Source of the DNA: Synchiropus splendidus
Taxonomy: Eukaryota; Chordata; Actinopteri; Syngnathiformes; Callionymidae
DNA: 64,000 nt
Assembly (NCBI RefSeq): GCF_027744825.2
Contig: NC_071340.1
Location: 8,757,501-8,821,500, forward strand
Direction: 5' to 3'
Shown: positions 1-9,800 of the stretch, one piece after another
How the letters are laid out: each line of letters opens with the position of its first letter
How positions within the stretch are numbered: position 1 is the stretch's first letter
The notes under the pieces: model-generated
The model's input: only the letters and a program-made list of their open reading frames with translations
What the model was told of the DNA's origin: nothing
Database searches by the model: none
Made by a program: the position numbers and the translations under genes

Positions 1-2148
1 TATAAAGAAGAAAAAGTGAAGTTTTGTTTTCACAGAGAAGAGATATGAGCTCCGACGTCTTTGGCCCCGCTGCACGGAATTCCAGGTTTTAACAATGTCA
101 TGTATTTTGGAGGAATGATGTACGACGGCAGCGAGCAGGGATTATGACTGTTAGCAGAAGGCGGTCTGGATTTGGCCTGTATGAGAAACAGATTATCACA
201 GTGTTTCAGAGTCTGTGTTATGTCTTCCTGAGGAGTCACAGAAGATGATCTCCCAGTGCTCTGTGACACAACTGAGCCGAAAAAGGCAAAAACACTGGGG
301 TAGAAAAATGTGGCTTCACTTCCCTCAGCAGCTGCTGCAATGAAATTAGAATGAGGCTGACTGATGATCAACAAAACTTCGCAGAGATTAGTGTGCTATT
401 GGATATTATATAGATTCATTCAGTTAGTCTAGCAAGGGTAGTTGCAGAATATGTTCACATTCTTTGGAAGTTAATGGCCAGATGTTTGCGTAAGGGTTCA
501 AGAGTAACATGAAGTTAACTGGATATGGTCACATCTTGGCCCCATACATTCAAATGTGTGTCCGATGAGGAGCCGTGTCCGTGTCTTGTGATCTTTGGAC
601 TGGCAAATGAGATTATTATTGGTTAACTGTGTTAGTGCTGAAGAAGTCCCTCGAGTTTCTCATCAAAATGATGTTCTTGTTATTATTTCTCCAAGTGATG
701 GCAACTGGGTAGCACTTATTTTTGGCTGGCTCTTTTTCTGTCGTATGAGGAAGACTGTGAAAGTTTAGATGCCGAGTTCAACATTTACTGCATGGATGGG
801 TGAAAGTTGGTTTGCACTAACTGAACAAGGAATGCTTGGTCATAATTTAGAGGAGAACCGTATTAATATGTATGTATTGCAGCCTGCACGGCTGCTATGA
901 AACAACATCCTAGCACTTCTGTCACCCTCAATCACACAGTCCAAGTCGCTGCCTGAGCTTTTTTTTTAGAGTCTCTAACTGGCTCCTTTAAGAGGGATGA
1001 GATTCCAGAGACTTTTCCAGTGCTCTAGTTATTGGTACGCCTAACTTTGAAGCAACCACGCGTATTTTTATCTTCCGTGGGCCATTTATAATGACCTGAC
1101 AGGCCGGAGGTTGGACCACTGACCATGAATTTGCTACATCTACCCAAAAAGCCAGCCATGCTTGAAGTGAGTCAAAGATGTGGAATGAAAGGAAATATAT
1201 TCTCAATTTAAGGTTGCTGAGAATCTAATTTTGTGGAGTGGCACTTCGTCTTCAAATCTAAAACAGATCGCTTTGATAGCTTGGGTTGCAAAACCTGAGG
1301 ATGGTGGGTAGGTCGCTGGATCACTGCCTTTTTTCTTTCGTCAATTTTCCACTAAAAAAGGCTTCAAACAAGGTCTTCATTCCATGTTAGCAGAATTGAA
1401 ATCCAGTGTGAGATAAATGCAGGCATGAACGACTGTCTATCTGTAACTCAACACCAGCAGAGAGGAATTTGTCACTGATACAGTCCACCTGGCGGATCCT
1501 TCGTCGGTGTGAGGTGATCTGTGTTGACGGTGTTGTCGTTGGAATGTGTGCGTGCCAATGTGTGAAACATCAACAGGCTGATGTTATCACTTGTGCGTTG
1601 AAATTACTTTGCACAACTTGCAGATACTTTTTAGCCGTTGCTGAATTGTGTTTTATTCCGAATGTGCATCTTTGTTGCTGCCTTCATAAGACACCGGCGC
1701 CGCGGCTCATTGGGTTTTTCACCTTATCAGAGGCTTTTCATTGTGTGTTGTTGGATTCATGAGGCTGAATCCTCACAGTTTTATGAACAGTCTCACATTT
1801 GCATGAGAAAACGGGATGTTTCAGTCTTTTATCTCCATTCAGATCTTTTCTTGCTCCTACAGCTTTTATCTTTTGTTTAAATTGTGAATCTCTGTGCCGC
1901 CTCCAAAACACAGTGTGAGAGGAAGATTGGATTTTCTGCAAAAACTAAAGGTTGCTACATCAGTCAAGCTGAAGTTATTCTCATAGTGTGTAGACAAGTA
2001 CTGTTCTATAGTCATGCTCACCACGACAACGTGAAATGTTATGTTATGTTGAAGAATTTAATGCGAAAAACTTCACAGAGTCTTGTTGAGAATATGCTTT
2101 GATACCTTTCCTCTCTTGCCGGGTTCAATATTGTCTGTTTGTTCGCAG
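1..2148 (+). other. Probable last intron of the sema6a-like gene
   Basis: I see no credible coding exon here. Short open frames occur on both strands, but none has recognisable domains or plausible splice partners. The interval ends in a good 3' splice site: a pyrimidine-rich stretch around 2104-2146, with a terminal tttgttcgcag and AG at 2147-2148. It is therefore read as the intron before the terminal coding exon. Earlier semaphorin exons (sema, PSI and stalk) are not present, so they lie upstream of the window. The block at 980-1200 and the rest look like single-copy sequence, without microsatellites or recognisable transposon ends. Confidence 0.6.
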
Positions 2149-3299
2149 GTGTGATCCATGAGAGCTACCAGAAAGGTCGAGACCAGCTTGTTCCTGTCAC
2201 CCTATTGGCCATCGCCGTCATCCTGGCCTTCGCCATGGGCGCCATCTTTTCTGGCATCATAGTCTACTGTGTCTGTGACCACCGGCGGCGAGACTTAGAC
2301 CTGGCGGGACACAAAGAGAGGGACAACCACCGCCTGCACTCCCGACGAGGATCCATGAACAGTGTGACCAAACTGACCGGCCTGTTCGAGACTCAGGCCA
2401 AAGACGGTCGCCCTGAAGCCATTCTTTCCCCTTTGATGCACAATGGGAGACTGACACCCAACGCCAAGATGCTGATCAAAGCGGATCAGCACCACCTGGA
2501 TCTTGCTGCTCTGCCAACACCCGAGTCCACCCCCATGCAACCGCGGCGTAAACCCAGCAGAGGAAGTCGGGAATGGGAGAGGAACCAGAACCTGATCAAT
2601 GCTTGCACAAAGGACATGCCTCCCATGGGCTCTCCCGTGATCTCCGATCTGCCCCTGAGAGCCTCTCCGGGACACATACCCAGCGTGGTGGTCCTTCCCC
2701 TGCCGCAGCATCAGCACCAGCTCCAGCCTCATTTCGAACAGTCCTACCAGCATGAGTACGTGGAGCAGGCTCACCCGAGTGACCTCGGTATAGGTCACAA
2801 TGGCATCGATGACCAGGCTGCTACACTGGAGTACAAGACAGTGAAGAATTCGGGTCAGAGCTTGAGCATGATGGATCCAGATGGCATGCTGCCTCCTCGT
2901 GTTCCGCAGCGAGAAGCCTCCCTCACGGTGCCCCCTGCGGTCCCTCAGATGGGGAAGCGCCTGGAAGTCCACTCCTCAGTCTACGGTTTTAGAAAAGGAT
3001 CTGCGTCTTCGGCTTCTGGATCTTCTGCGCTCAAGCGACACAACACTAACTCCTCCAACTCCTCCCACCTGGCGCGACATCACAGCTTCAATCGGGTGGA
3101 GACTCCACCCCCTGCACCTCAAAGAGTAGACTCCATACAAATGACGGCGCAGGGCATTTCCCTGTCGCGGCAGCCCTCCATGAGTTCCTACGGTTCCTTG
3201 CCCAGAGGAGGCCTAAAACACCTTAAACCCGACGTCCCGCCCAAACCGTCTGTGGTCTCGCTCTCGACAAAAGTCAAGTCCAGTGAGTCCGGATCATAG
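2149..3299 (+). CDS. sema6a: Terminal coding exon of a class 6 semaphorin (Semaphorin-6A-like): transmembrane helix and cytoplasmic tail
   Basis: Class 6 semaphorins are transmembrane axon-guidance ligands and reverse-signalling receptors that bind plexin-A2/A4. This exon opens after the AG at 2147-2148, with two bases completing a split codon, then encodes 382 residues to a TAG stop at 3297-3299. Residues 13-41 (nt 2187-2273) form one hydrophobic helix followed by a basic stop-transfer CDHRRR. The tail keeps blocks typical of SEMA6A: HSRRGSM-SVTKL (about 2336-2380), LIKADQHHLDL, LPTPESTP, REWERNQNLINACTKDMPP (2567-2624), SHIPSVVVLP-like sequence, YQHEYV, DQAATLEYKT, VPQREASL, TNSSNSSHL, PPPAPQRVDSIQ and DVPPKP near the end. 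The last proline-rich part corresponds to the zyxin-like region reported to bind EVL/Ena-VASP proteins. A His/Gln-rich insert (about 2704-2755) lengthens the tail relative to the mammalian protein as I recall it. The extracellular sema domain is outside the window. Assignment to 6A rather than 6B/C/D rests on these tail blocks; the teleost paralogue (a or b) is undetermined. Confidence 0.93.
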
Positions 3300-4205
3300 T
3301 TGCCCCTCAGACCGAGAACCACAGGGGTTACTGTTCCACGTCGCAGCTCCTCTCAGTGTTTATCTTCGTTCGGTCGTGATTTACAGTCCAGTACAGTGGA
3401 AAATGCGACTCATTTTTAAGCAAAAGACTTAATTTTTTTTATTAAAAACAACGTGTAAATATGATGAAAAAAAAAAAAAAAGTTGCTGTCTTTGATGCTC
3501 TGACTTCCTGAAGAAACCCACTTGTCCCTCTTATTTCATCGGCCGACGTCTGCGGGCGTCCGGTCCTGCGACTCACGAAAGCACACGGGAGGAACTAATC
3601 ATTGTACAGCAAGCCTCTGAGCCAGCCAGGACTCGCTCTGTGGGAAACTGTGAAAAGCCTCTCAGTGTTACAGCAATCAAGTCGTGCCTGCGTCGGACTC
3701 GGGCGGGAAGACTCCTCCACTGTACTGGTCACTGAATAACACATGACTGTTATTACTAATAGCTTGTCGTATTTATTTTTATTAAGTGCTTTTGGAAAAA
3801 CAACAGACTGACTTTCTAGGCTTGTGGCGTCCAAAAGGGAGGACTTCATTTGAGTTTCTCAAAAGAGAAAATATTTAAAGTCATTAAACTGGAGCCAGTA
3901 GAACTTTCTGGATGACTTCAAGGTCCATTACTGTGTGAGCAGGAGGAGATACCTTAAAAGTGGTGCCAGACTCTCCAATCAGAGACTCCCCGGTCCTCTC
4001 ACTCCTCCAGCGAGCATCTCCACCAATCAGCACTGTGGTTTTGTGTGAGCGCCATCTGCCGGCTCACACCTGCCATCAGATCAGTTCAGGAACGTCGGTA
4101 ATAAGCTGAGAGTGGCACAGCAGCAGAGCCATGGCGTCGCCGCGGCGCCACGCCGACCGGCAGGCGATAGCTATATAAATAAAACATCTGTATTGCCTGC
4201 TTCTT
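3300..4205 (+). other. sema6a: 3' untranslated region of the sema6a-like gene (main candidate)
   Basis: The sequence after the stop has no open frame continuing the protein. It is T/A-rich in patches (atttatttttatta near 3770) and contains a 15-A run at 3467-3481, which would cause internal oligo-dT priming. It runs to a canonical AATAAA at 4178-4183, followed by T/GT-rich sequence, which is the expected layout of a cleavage site. An ATTAAA at 3441-3446 is a weaker upstream option. Longer UTR isoforms cannot be excluded because mammalian SEMA6A has a long 3' UTR. The end point is inferred, not observed. Confidence 0.55.
4178..4183 (+). terminator. Candidate polyadenylation signal AATAAA for sema6a
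   Basis: A canonical AATAAA lies about 880 bases after the stop codon, in the motif tataaataaaac. It is followed within 20-80 bases by T-rich and GTT-rich sequence (tgcttctttttcc, then tgtttggttttc), fitting a downstream processing element. No transcript evidence is available here. Confidence 0.45.
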
Positions 4206-4904
4206 TTTCCACATGTAAATTTGTGCCTTACACCCTGGATTAGTGACAATGTTTGGTTTTCTTTAATAGCTGTGTAATACTTTGTCTCCTTGTAGTACCT
4301 TTTTTTTAATTTTCTTACATCATGACGTTTCCCCGGTTTGATAAAAATGCAACTGAAGAATGTAGGTGTTATTGTTGTAATTCTGGTCTCTAGACATGAC
4401 ACGCTCACTGTCCGGACAGAAGGGAGGGTTTTCTTTCACCACTTCTCCCGACACACACTCACACACGCGCGCACTTACACGTTTGCTGTTCATTTCTGAT
4501 CGTGCCATTATCGCGCTGAGAGCAACTTTTTACGTTGTGCTGGCAGTGTCCACCAAGACTTTGTGAGTTTTCTCTTTTATACGAGTCCTGCTTTTTAATG
4601 TTCTTTTGTCTGTTTTAGAGTGAACTGGCTGATTAGCAGGAACGGTAAAGATGCGTATCCAGAAAAAAAGGAGTGCAGCTTCGTGTTGCACTGCAACAAT
4701 GAGGCGATGTGAACACCCAGAACAAGACGCGCAACCTTGTTGCATGAGAGTCAACAGGCTGGTTCCTGTGCACAGAGTTCAAACCACAGTCACCTCCCGA
4801 AGCGTATTGTACATGCGACAACAACATACTTCTCTTCATCTTACACAAGGTCGGAATTTATTTCACTTTAAGCCAACAATATTCAAGAGCGTGTTTCAGT
4901 CTCT

Positions 4905-4967
4905 TGTGGGCCACATGAAACGACAGGGAGGGCCAGATTTGGCCCCGCGGCCTGACCTTTGACATAA
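4905..4967 (-). repeat. hAT-type transposon terminus-like fragment
   Basis: The stretch reads gggccacatgaaacga, then ggccagatttggcccc, then gcctgacctttgacata. This order (gggccacatgaa, ggccagatttggcccc, tttgacac-like end) is typical of one end of abundant vertebrate hAT-family non-autonomous elements. No matching opposite end is obvious nearby, so it is called a relic. Confidence is modest because it rests on remembered motif style only. Confidence 0.35.
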
Positions 4968-6870
4968 CTGACACAGTAAACTCTCTACTCACAAGTCCAA
5001 AAGTTTGTTTGTTTTTTTTAATACATTTTTAACACCAATGATAACTCAAAAAGAATGGTACCTAGTGTGTTACATTCACATTTGACATTTACATTTTACA
5101 ATCCATTTTTTTTTCAATTACAAATGTTAATTTACAGAGATGGCAGATACAACTCAAGGGATTTTTTCTTCATGATAACCTGCTCTGTTTGTTAAACTTT
5201 AAATAATAAACAACAATTCAGTCAGTATGTTCCGTCATTGACTAGTAGTACAAAGTAATTTGAGATTTATATATGTAGCGAATATATAATAATAATGATA
5301 GTCTCAAAAGTGTAACTACACAAATAATCTGCAATATCAACATATAAATCAATGTATCAATTGTGCACTCACACGGCGACTCACACAATAACGCACTGCA
5401 ACAGTTGGAGCTCCCATTACCAGGGAGCAATACTGGAATTTCACATTGATAAGACAAAGAATGGATAACAGATCACCATAAACAAAGCCTAGTCACCTGA
5501 CCCAAACACTCCTGAGCACATAGATGGCCGTGGTTGGCATGAAATTCATCCACGTGAAAGTGGCTGCAATACGCTTCGGGACAACTGAACCCTTGTCTCA
5601 TTTTGACAACACATTTAGGATTAGGTCTTGCTCACGACGCCGCCTTACATGACACCACTTTTCCGCGTCCCAGTTGAGTCACCGTGGTTCTGTTTCGTTG
5701 GCTTCGGGACATGTTTGATGTTGTTTTGAGCCGTGATGCATGCAGTCATTACATCCAAGTGTCATCCAAGTTGAAATTCCAAAACGTATGGCGTCATTGT
5801 GTTTCTGAGGAAGGTCACATGACGTAGTTTAAACCAATCATGTTTGGCTACAACACGATCGAGAGTTGTGTGGCTTCAAACAAATCACGTCTTATGTTCT
5901 GAATCCAGTATGGATGCCCCCCTCCCCTCTCCACACTTGATCAACCAAGCGCTCCCTTCATGTTGAACGTGTAGATAGCAAAGGTTTATTTTCAAACAAC
6001 AACCAGGAGAAGCCGACGATGACCGCAGTCAACATCGCTTGGATTCGAATGACAACGAGACAATTGCCCTCTGGATTTGTTTGCGACGACAAAGTGAGGT
6101 AGTTGCCTTTTGGAGAAACCCGATCTGAGTTCATTTGTGCAGCGAGTTTCTAAATAGTCGATCTTTAGTGAGCGAGGGCGCTTTCACAAACCAGCATTTA
6201 GTCTGTGTGTTTTCTTGTCTAACAGTTTCAATGTGGAGGAGATTGTTGTGAGCCGTTCACATGGTTGACGTTCAGGCAGCCTATGTGTTTGGGGCGAGAA
6301 AAAAAAGTACCGCAAATATGAGCTGGAGAATAAGATGTTTAAGGCATTGGACATGCCATAAAATATAGAGGTTTTAACACCAACTCGAGAATTAACTCCA
6401 AAATGGCTTAAATTTCACTTCAACTGATGAGCTTTCCATGCTAATGTAGCACTTGTGAGTCCTATGCTAAGTGATTGGAATTGAATTTTTAATAATTTTT
6501 AATTGAAAAACTAAACTGCTCTTAAAAGGGTTGCTAATGTAGCTATGAAACAGAGATTATTCATCTCAAATATAGTAATAGCAAGTGTTGATTTGGAATT
6601 GGTAAAATAGATTTCACTTTTGTCCTCACATGTTTTAAATTGGGCCTTACAGTGATAACACAATAATATTTACTTCCTGCATCAAAATTTCAAACCCTAT
6701 CCATTTTCACAACGTTGAATCCCAGAATTCACACTTGGTTTGTAAAAGTGCCCACACTTGCATCATTTAGTGAGAATCCCATTATAGTTAGAAAATCCAA
6801 GTACTCCATTTCTGGTAAAACTCTTAGTTGCACTCGCATTAACAGTTACCATAGATACAAGAAGGATTTA

Positions 6871-6884
6871 GGGTCAAGGGTCAA
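6871..6884 (+). promoter_or_regulatory. DR1-type nuclear-receptor half-site pair
   Basis: Two exact GGGTCA half sites are separated by a single A (GGGTCAAGGGTCAA). This matches the direct-repeat-1 arrangement bound by HNF4, COUP-TF and RXR heterodimers. It lies 3.6 kb after the sema6a stop codon in non-coding DNA. Such motifs also occur by chance, and function is not shown. Confidence 0.2.
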
Positions 6885-7076
6885 ATCGTGGCATCCTGCC
6901 TGAGGTAGCTTAGAAAGGTGAATTTACTGGAAAACTGGACGGGCCGCGAAGGCTGCGGTGGACGGCGAGTGCTTTGGTGTGTGCCTTTATGTCTTTCACT
7001 CTTGTTCTCATTCACTGCTGTTAGACGCGAACATCCTTGGAAAACCTTTTTGAACTTTGTAACTTGTAAAATGTTG

Positions 7077-7084
7077 TGACGTCA
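7077..7084. promoter_or_regulatory. Perfect CRE palindrome TGACGTCA
   Basis: An exact cAMP-response-element octamer lies in gttgtgacgtcacagag. No gene start is visible close by, so it is either an incidental motif or part of a distal element. Confidence 0.15.
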
Positions 7085-7477
7085 CAGAGTTTTTTGCCCT
7101 TTTCTCTCCACTTCCTTAACATCTGATTCACAGCTTAATGTATGTTGTAAAGAAAAAAAACTGTTTAATTTAATGCAAAATGTAATTAAAAAAAATTAAA
7201 TTCTTGTCATGACATGTGGGAGTTGTGTTTTTGTCAGAGGGAGGATTTGGCCGCCAGTTTCGCCCTCAGCTTGGGTTGTTCCTGGTCAAAAGTGGAACTT
7301 CTTTAGCTAGAGAAACATATCCGTCTTACATGCTGCAACAAAGGCTACAAAGCATGAGAACAGACCGTCGAACAGAAAGCTGAACCAAAATGATTCAGCA
7401 CCAGACTCTCATCTATAGGCTACAGCCTTCAGACACCTGATAATGGTGAAAAGTTGACTGGGTGGAACGAAAACCTG

Positions 7478-7516
7478 CACCAACTGCGGCCCTTTGAGGA
7501 CCAGTTTGAGACCCCT

Positions 7517-7521
<5 letters not shown>
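7478..7521. repeat. Short dispersed fish repeat end next to a CA microsatellite
   Basis: The stretch gcggccctttgaggacc plus agtttgagacccctgctc is a stereotyped sequence I associate with ends of dispersed vertebrate DNA-transposon relics. It abuts the CA repeat directly. Confidence 0.35.

Positions 7522-7585
<64 letters not shown>
7522..7585. repeat. (AC)32 microsatellite
   Basis: Sixty-four bases of uninterrupted AC dinucleotide. It generates long meaningless His/Thr or Cys/Val open frames on the two strands. It is followed directly by the repeat at 7586-7740. Confidence 0.97.
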
Positions 7586-7588
<3 letters not shown>

Positions 7589-7740
7589 TTTGCATGACTA
7601 TCCCTGTGGGGACATTGTGAGGTTTCTCATTGCCATAATGCTTTCCCCAGCCTCTCATCCTCAACTTAACCCTCCAAAACACATGGCTCATCTTCACCAG
7701 GACTCTGAACCAAACTGAAACCCAAATATAAACACCTTGT
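7586..7740 (+). repeat. Microsatellite-linked dispersed repeat, copy 1
   Basis: The sequence tgtggggacattgtgagg, followed by ttctcattgccataatg, ctttccccagcctctcatcc and cttaaccct, recurs in reverse orientation at 44885-44995, where it again adjoins a CA/GT run. Two copies in the same arrangement show it is a mobile repeat ending in a CA microsatellite. The class (SINE, LINE tail or DNA element) is not resolved. Confidence 0.7.
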
Positions 7741-8113
7741 TATTTTTTGTTTGTGTGTTCAATATAGATCTTGTAAACGCTGCTGGTGAACTTCTAAATG
7801 TTCGATTGACAATTTCCCGGACATTGAGTTGCTGTTTTTTGGCGGGAAATAGGAAAAAAAATGTGTCATTTGTCATTGGGGAAATTGAAGAAATTGGATT
7901 GTAGAGAAAATAATTTAGCAACACCAGCCTTTGTGTGAGAGTTCTTTGGTCAGGCATAATAGTGGCAACAGATGATGAGTTGGGATTAAATTTACAATTG
8001 CCTCTTTGATTGTACAAAAGGTCATATATGACAATGTCTTTGCACACAACAATAACAGAGGATAGATGTTGGGTTCATTGTGACTGTGAGCATGAAGCGA
8101 TTCAGAACCAAAA
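7741..8113. other. Non-coding spacer
   Basis: This is A/T-rich unique-looking sequence with no supported coding frame or repeat. The open frames that cross into the following transposon are artefacts. Confidence 0.5.
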
Positions 8114-8115
8114 TA

Positions 8116-8830
8116 CAGTGGTACCTTGGTTTTCAAACGTCTCGGACTTCGAATTTCTCGGACTGCGAATGTTCGATTTCGAACTAAAATCCAGAACTCG
8201 AGCGCCCCCGAAACAAGCCGGAAAAAACATAACGTGCGCGGACCGATCAGCTGACCCACGACGCTCTGTTATTGTGTATAACGCAGCCTCTGTATGCAGA
8301 CGTGTCCCGTTAGCTACATTTACTGAATGTTTTTTCTTCATATTGAGGTGTAAAACCTTTCCTGTCTCCTCACTGGACCGTGGTAGAGTGTCACAGGGGA
8401 GGTGCTCGCTCTCCACACCTCCGAGGCTGGAGCGCTCACTCCAGGGTTTGATGTCCTGTTGTGGGCTGGAGCTGGGACAGGGATGAGGCAAGTCTGGGAC
8501 AGAGCGTTACTTGGTTTATGACTTTGTCACAGCCAAACGGCACTGAAGCGCACATTCAGAGCTGGACACGCACCGGGCACCTCTTCACTTCTGGAGAGAC
8601 GTCACTCACTTGGCAACCCCTCCCACATGCAGCGGCCACACACATAGAGGAACAGCGCACCTGCAGCAGACACTCTACATTCACTCCTACAAAAGCCTAT
8701 TTTAAGGCTTGGAACGCATTATTTCTTTTTCCATTCATTGTAAAGGTGAAAAATCGATTCAGATTTTGAACAAATCGCTTCTCGAACGGCCTTCTGGAAC
8801 GGATTGTGGTCGAGAACCGAGGCACCACTG
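8116..8830 (+). mobile_element. Tigger/pogo-like non-autonomous DNA transposon, copy 1 (complete)
   Basis: The element starts CAGTGGTACCTTGG and ends GAGGCACCACTG, giving imperfect terminal inverted repeats of roughly 25-30 bases. It is flanked by TA on both sides (8114-8115 and 8831-8832), the target duplication of the Tc1/mariner superfamily. At 715 bp it encodes no transposase; frames of 100-158 codons inside it show no DDE-type motif. A near-full-length copy lies inverted at 56976-57693 and a partial one at 24867-25256, so this is a MITE-like family. The pogo/Tigger label is from terminal style and TA duplication; another mariner-group family is possible. Confidence 0.85.
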
Positions 8831-8832
8831 TA

Positions 8833-9590
8833 CTGTGAGTAAAACAGAAACATGAACGACAACAGAATGAAACTTCTTCAACATTGGTAGTTTTCTTTCA
8901 TAGAGCCTCTGACTGGATATTTAAAATGTGAAATCACACGCGGAGCCACCAGCGAAGCCAGAAATAGTTCTGTTAGTGTTAAGGTGCAAATGCAAGATGT
9001 TTTTGTGTTTTTGAAGATGCTTTTATGAGAAACTCACAAACAGAATCACTTAGCTGGAAGGTTTTACACGTAAGTGTGTATAATCTACTTTGCATATCAA
9101 TGGAGGACGTCAAAGCTTGCGCTTAAGCAGGTGAAAGGGTTATGTAAACTGAGAGCCAAGTATTTTTAGACTTCTGGAGCATCAAGCAGCTAATGCAGAT
9201 CAAGAATTAGCCATTAAAAATATTTTCCTGGAACAATAGGCACGAATATACGTGTTTAAAAATGGTGTTATTTCTCATTTTCCCAAGGAAAGGGCTTTTA
9301 AGAAGATTCCTCGGGTCTGCTCTTTGGCCCTCAGGTGAGTCATAAGATGCAAGTGTCGGTACAAGTCAGCCGGAGATCAGAACGCTGCAGCTAATGAAGC
9401 CAGTTGCTATCCGCAGAGAGCTTTTTGTGTGGCTGGCGCTTTGTTTCCACACACTCACATCAGAGTGAGGATTTTGGTCGCTAGTTCAACCGTGCTGTGA
9501 GTACGATCCGGTCTGACAGCTCCAGGTCCGCCACCTGCATTCGGGGTGCGGGAATATACTGTCTTCAGTTTGACCCACATTCTCAAAACG
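8833..9590. other. Non-coding interval
   Basis: Mixed-composition sequence without a credible exon, microsatellite or recognisable transposon end. Confidence 0.5.
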
Positions 9591-9800
9591 ATGACTCAGC
9601 ATTGGGATGATAAGAAGATACAGATGACTGTATCAGGAGAAACTAGAAAAGACAAGACCAGGCACAAAGTGAGGGAGATGGCTTGGACATGTGGAAGGTC
9701 AGTGTTGGAGCAAGAGTGCTGGAGTTGATAGAAGCGGAAGACAACCAGTGAGAGGTGGAGTGAGGACATGAAGAGCACAGGTGGGACAAGAGAGAATGAG
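9591..9800 (+). mobile_element. Degraded RTE-type LINE 3' fragment
   Basis: The + strand keeps the outline of the C-terminal tail of an RTE reverse transcriptase. It shows 'KVRE.aWtcGrs', then a broken 'ElievEDNQ'-like stretch, then gaggtggagtgaggacatgaa, matching the 'RLRWFGHVQRR ... GRP..RW.e.mK' order seen better at 51175-51525. It is interrupted by stops and is a dead relic. Confidence 0.45.

Larger units (their letters stand above)
4206..7477. other. Non-coding interval downstream of sema6a, possibly containing extended 3' UTR
   Basis: No convincing coding sequence is seen on either strand. It is A/T-rich, with homopolymer T/A runs around 5000-5330 and 6480-6510. Several AATAAA/ATTAAA motifs occur, including around 5204-5209 and in an A-rich stretch near 7180-7200. 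The latter ends a run that looks UTR-like and could be a distal poly(A) site. Embedded are a hAT-like terminus (4905-4967), a GGGTCA direct repeat (6871-6884) and a perfect TGACGTCA palindrome (7077-7084). Confidence 0.5.

Noticed and set aside
2295..2972. 225-codon antisense open frame inside the semaphorin exon
   Set aside because: It is a shadow of the strongly supported sense coding frame. It has no domain and no independent signals.
7413..7718. Cys/Val- and His/Thr-repeat frames
   Set aside because: Translations of a CA microsatellite.
8010..8491. 158- and 129-codon frames within the Tigger-like element (and matching frames at 24878-25273 and 56886-57531)
   Set aside because: They recur because the element is repeated. 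They lack DDE or helix-turn-helix motifs, and both strands are open in the same area, so they are not a transposase.
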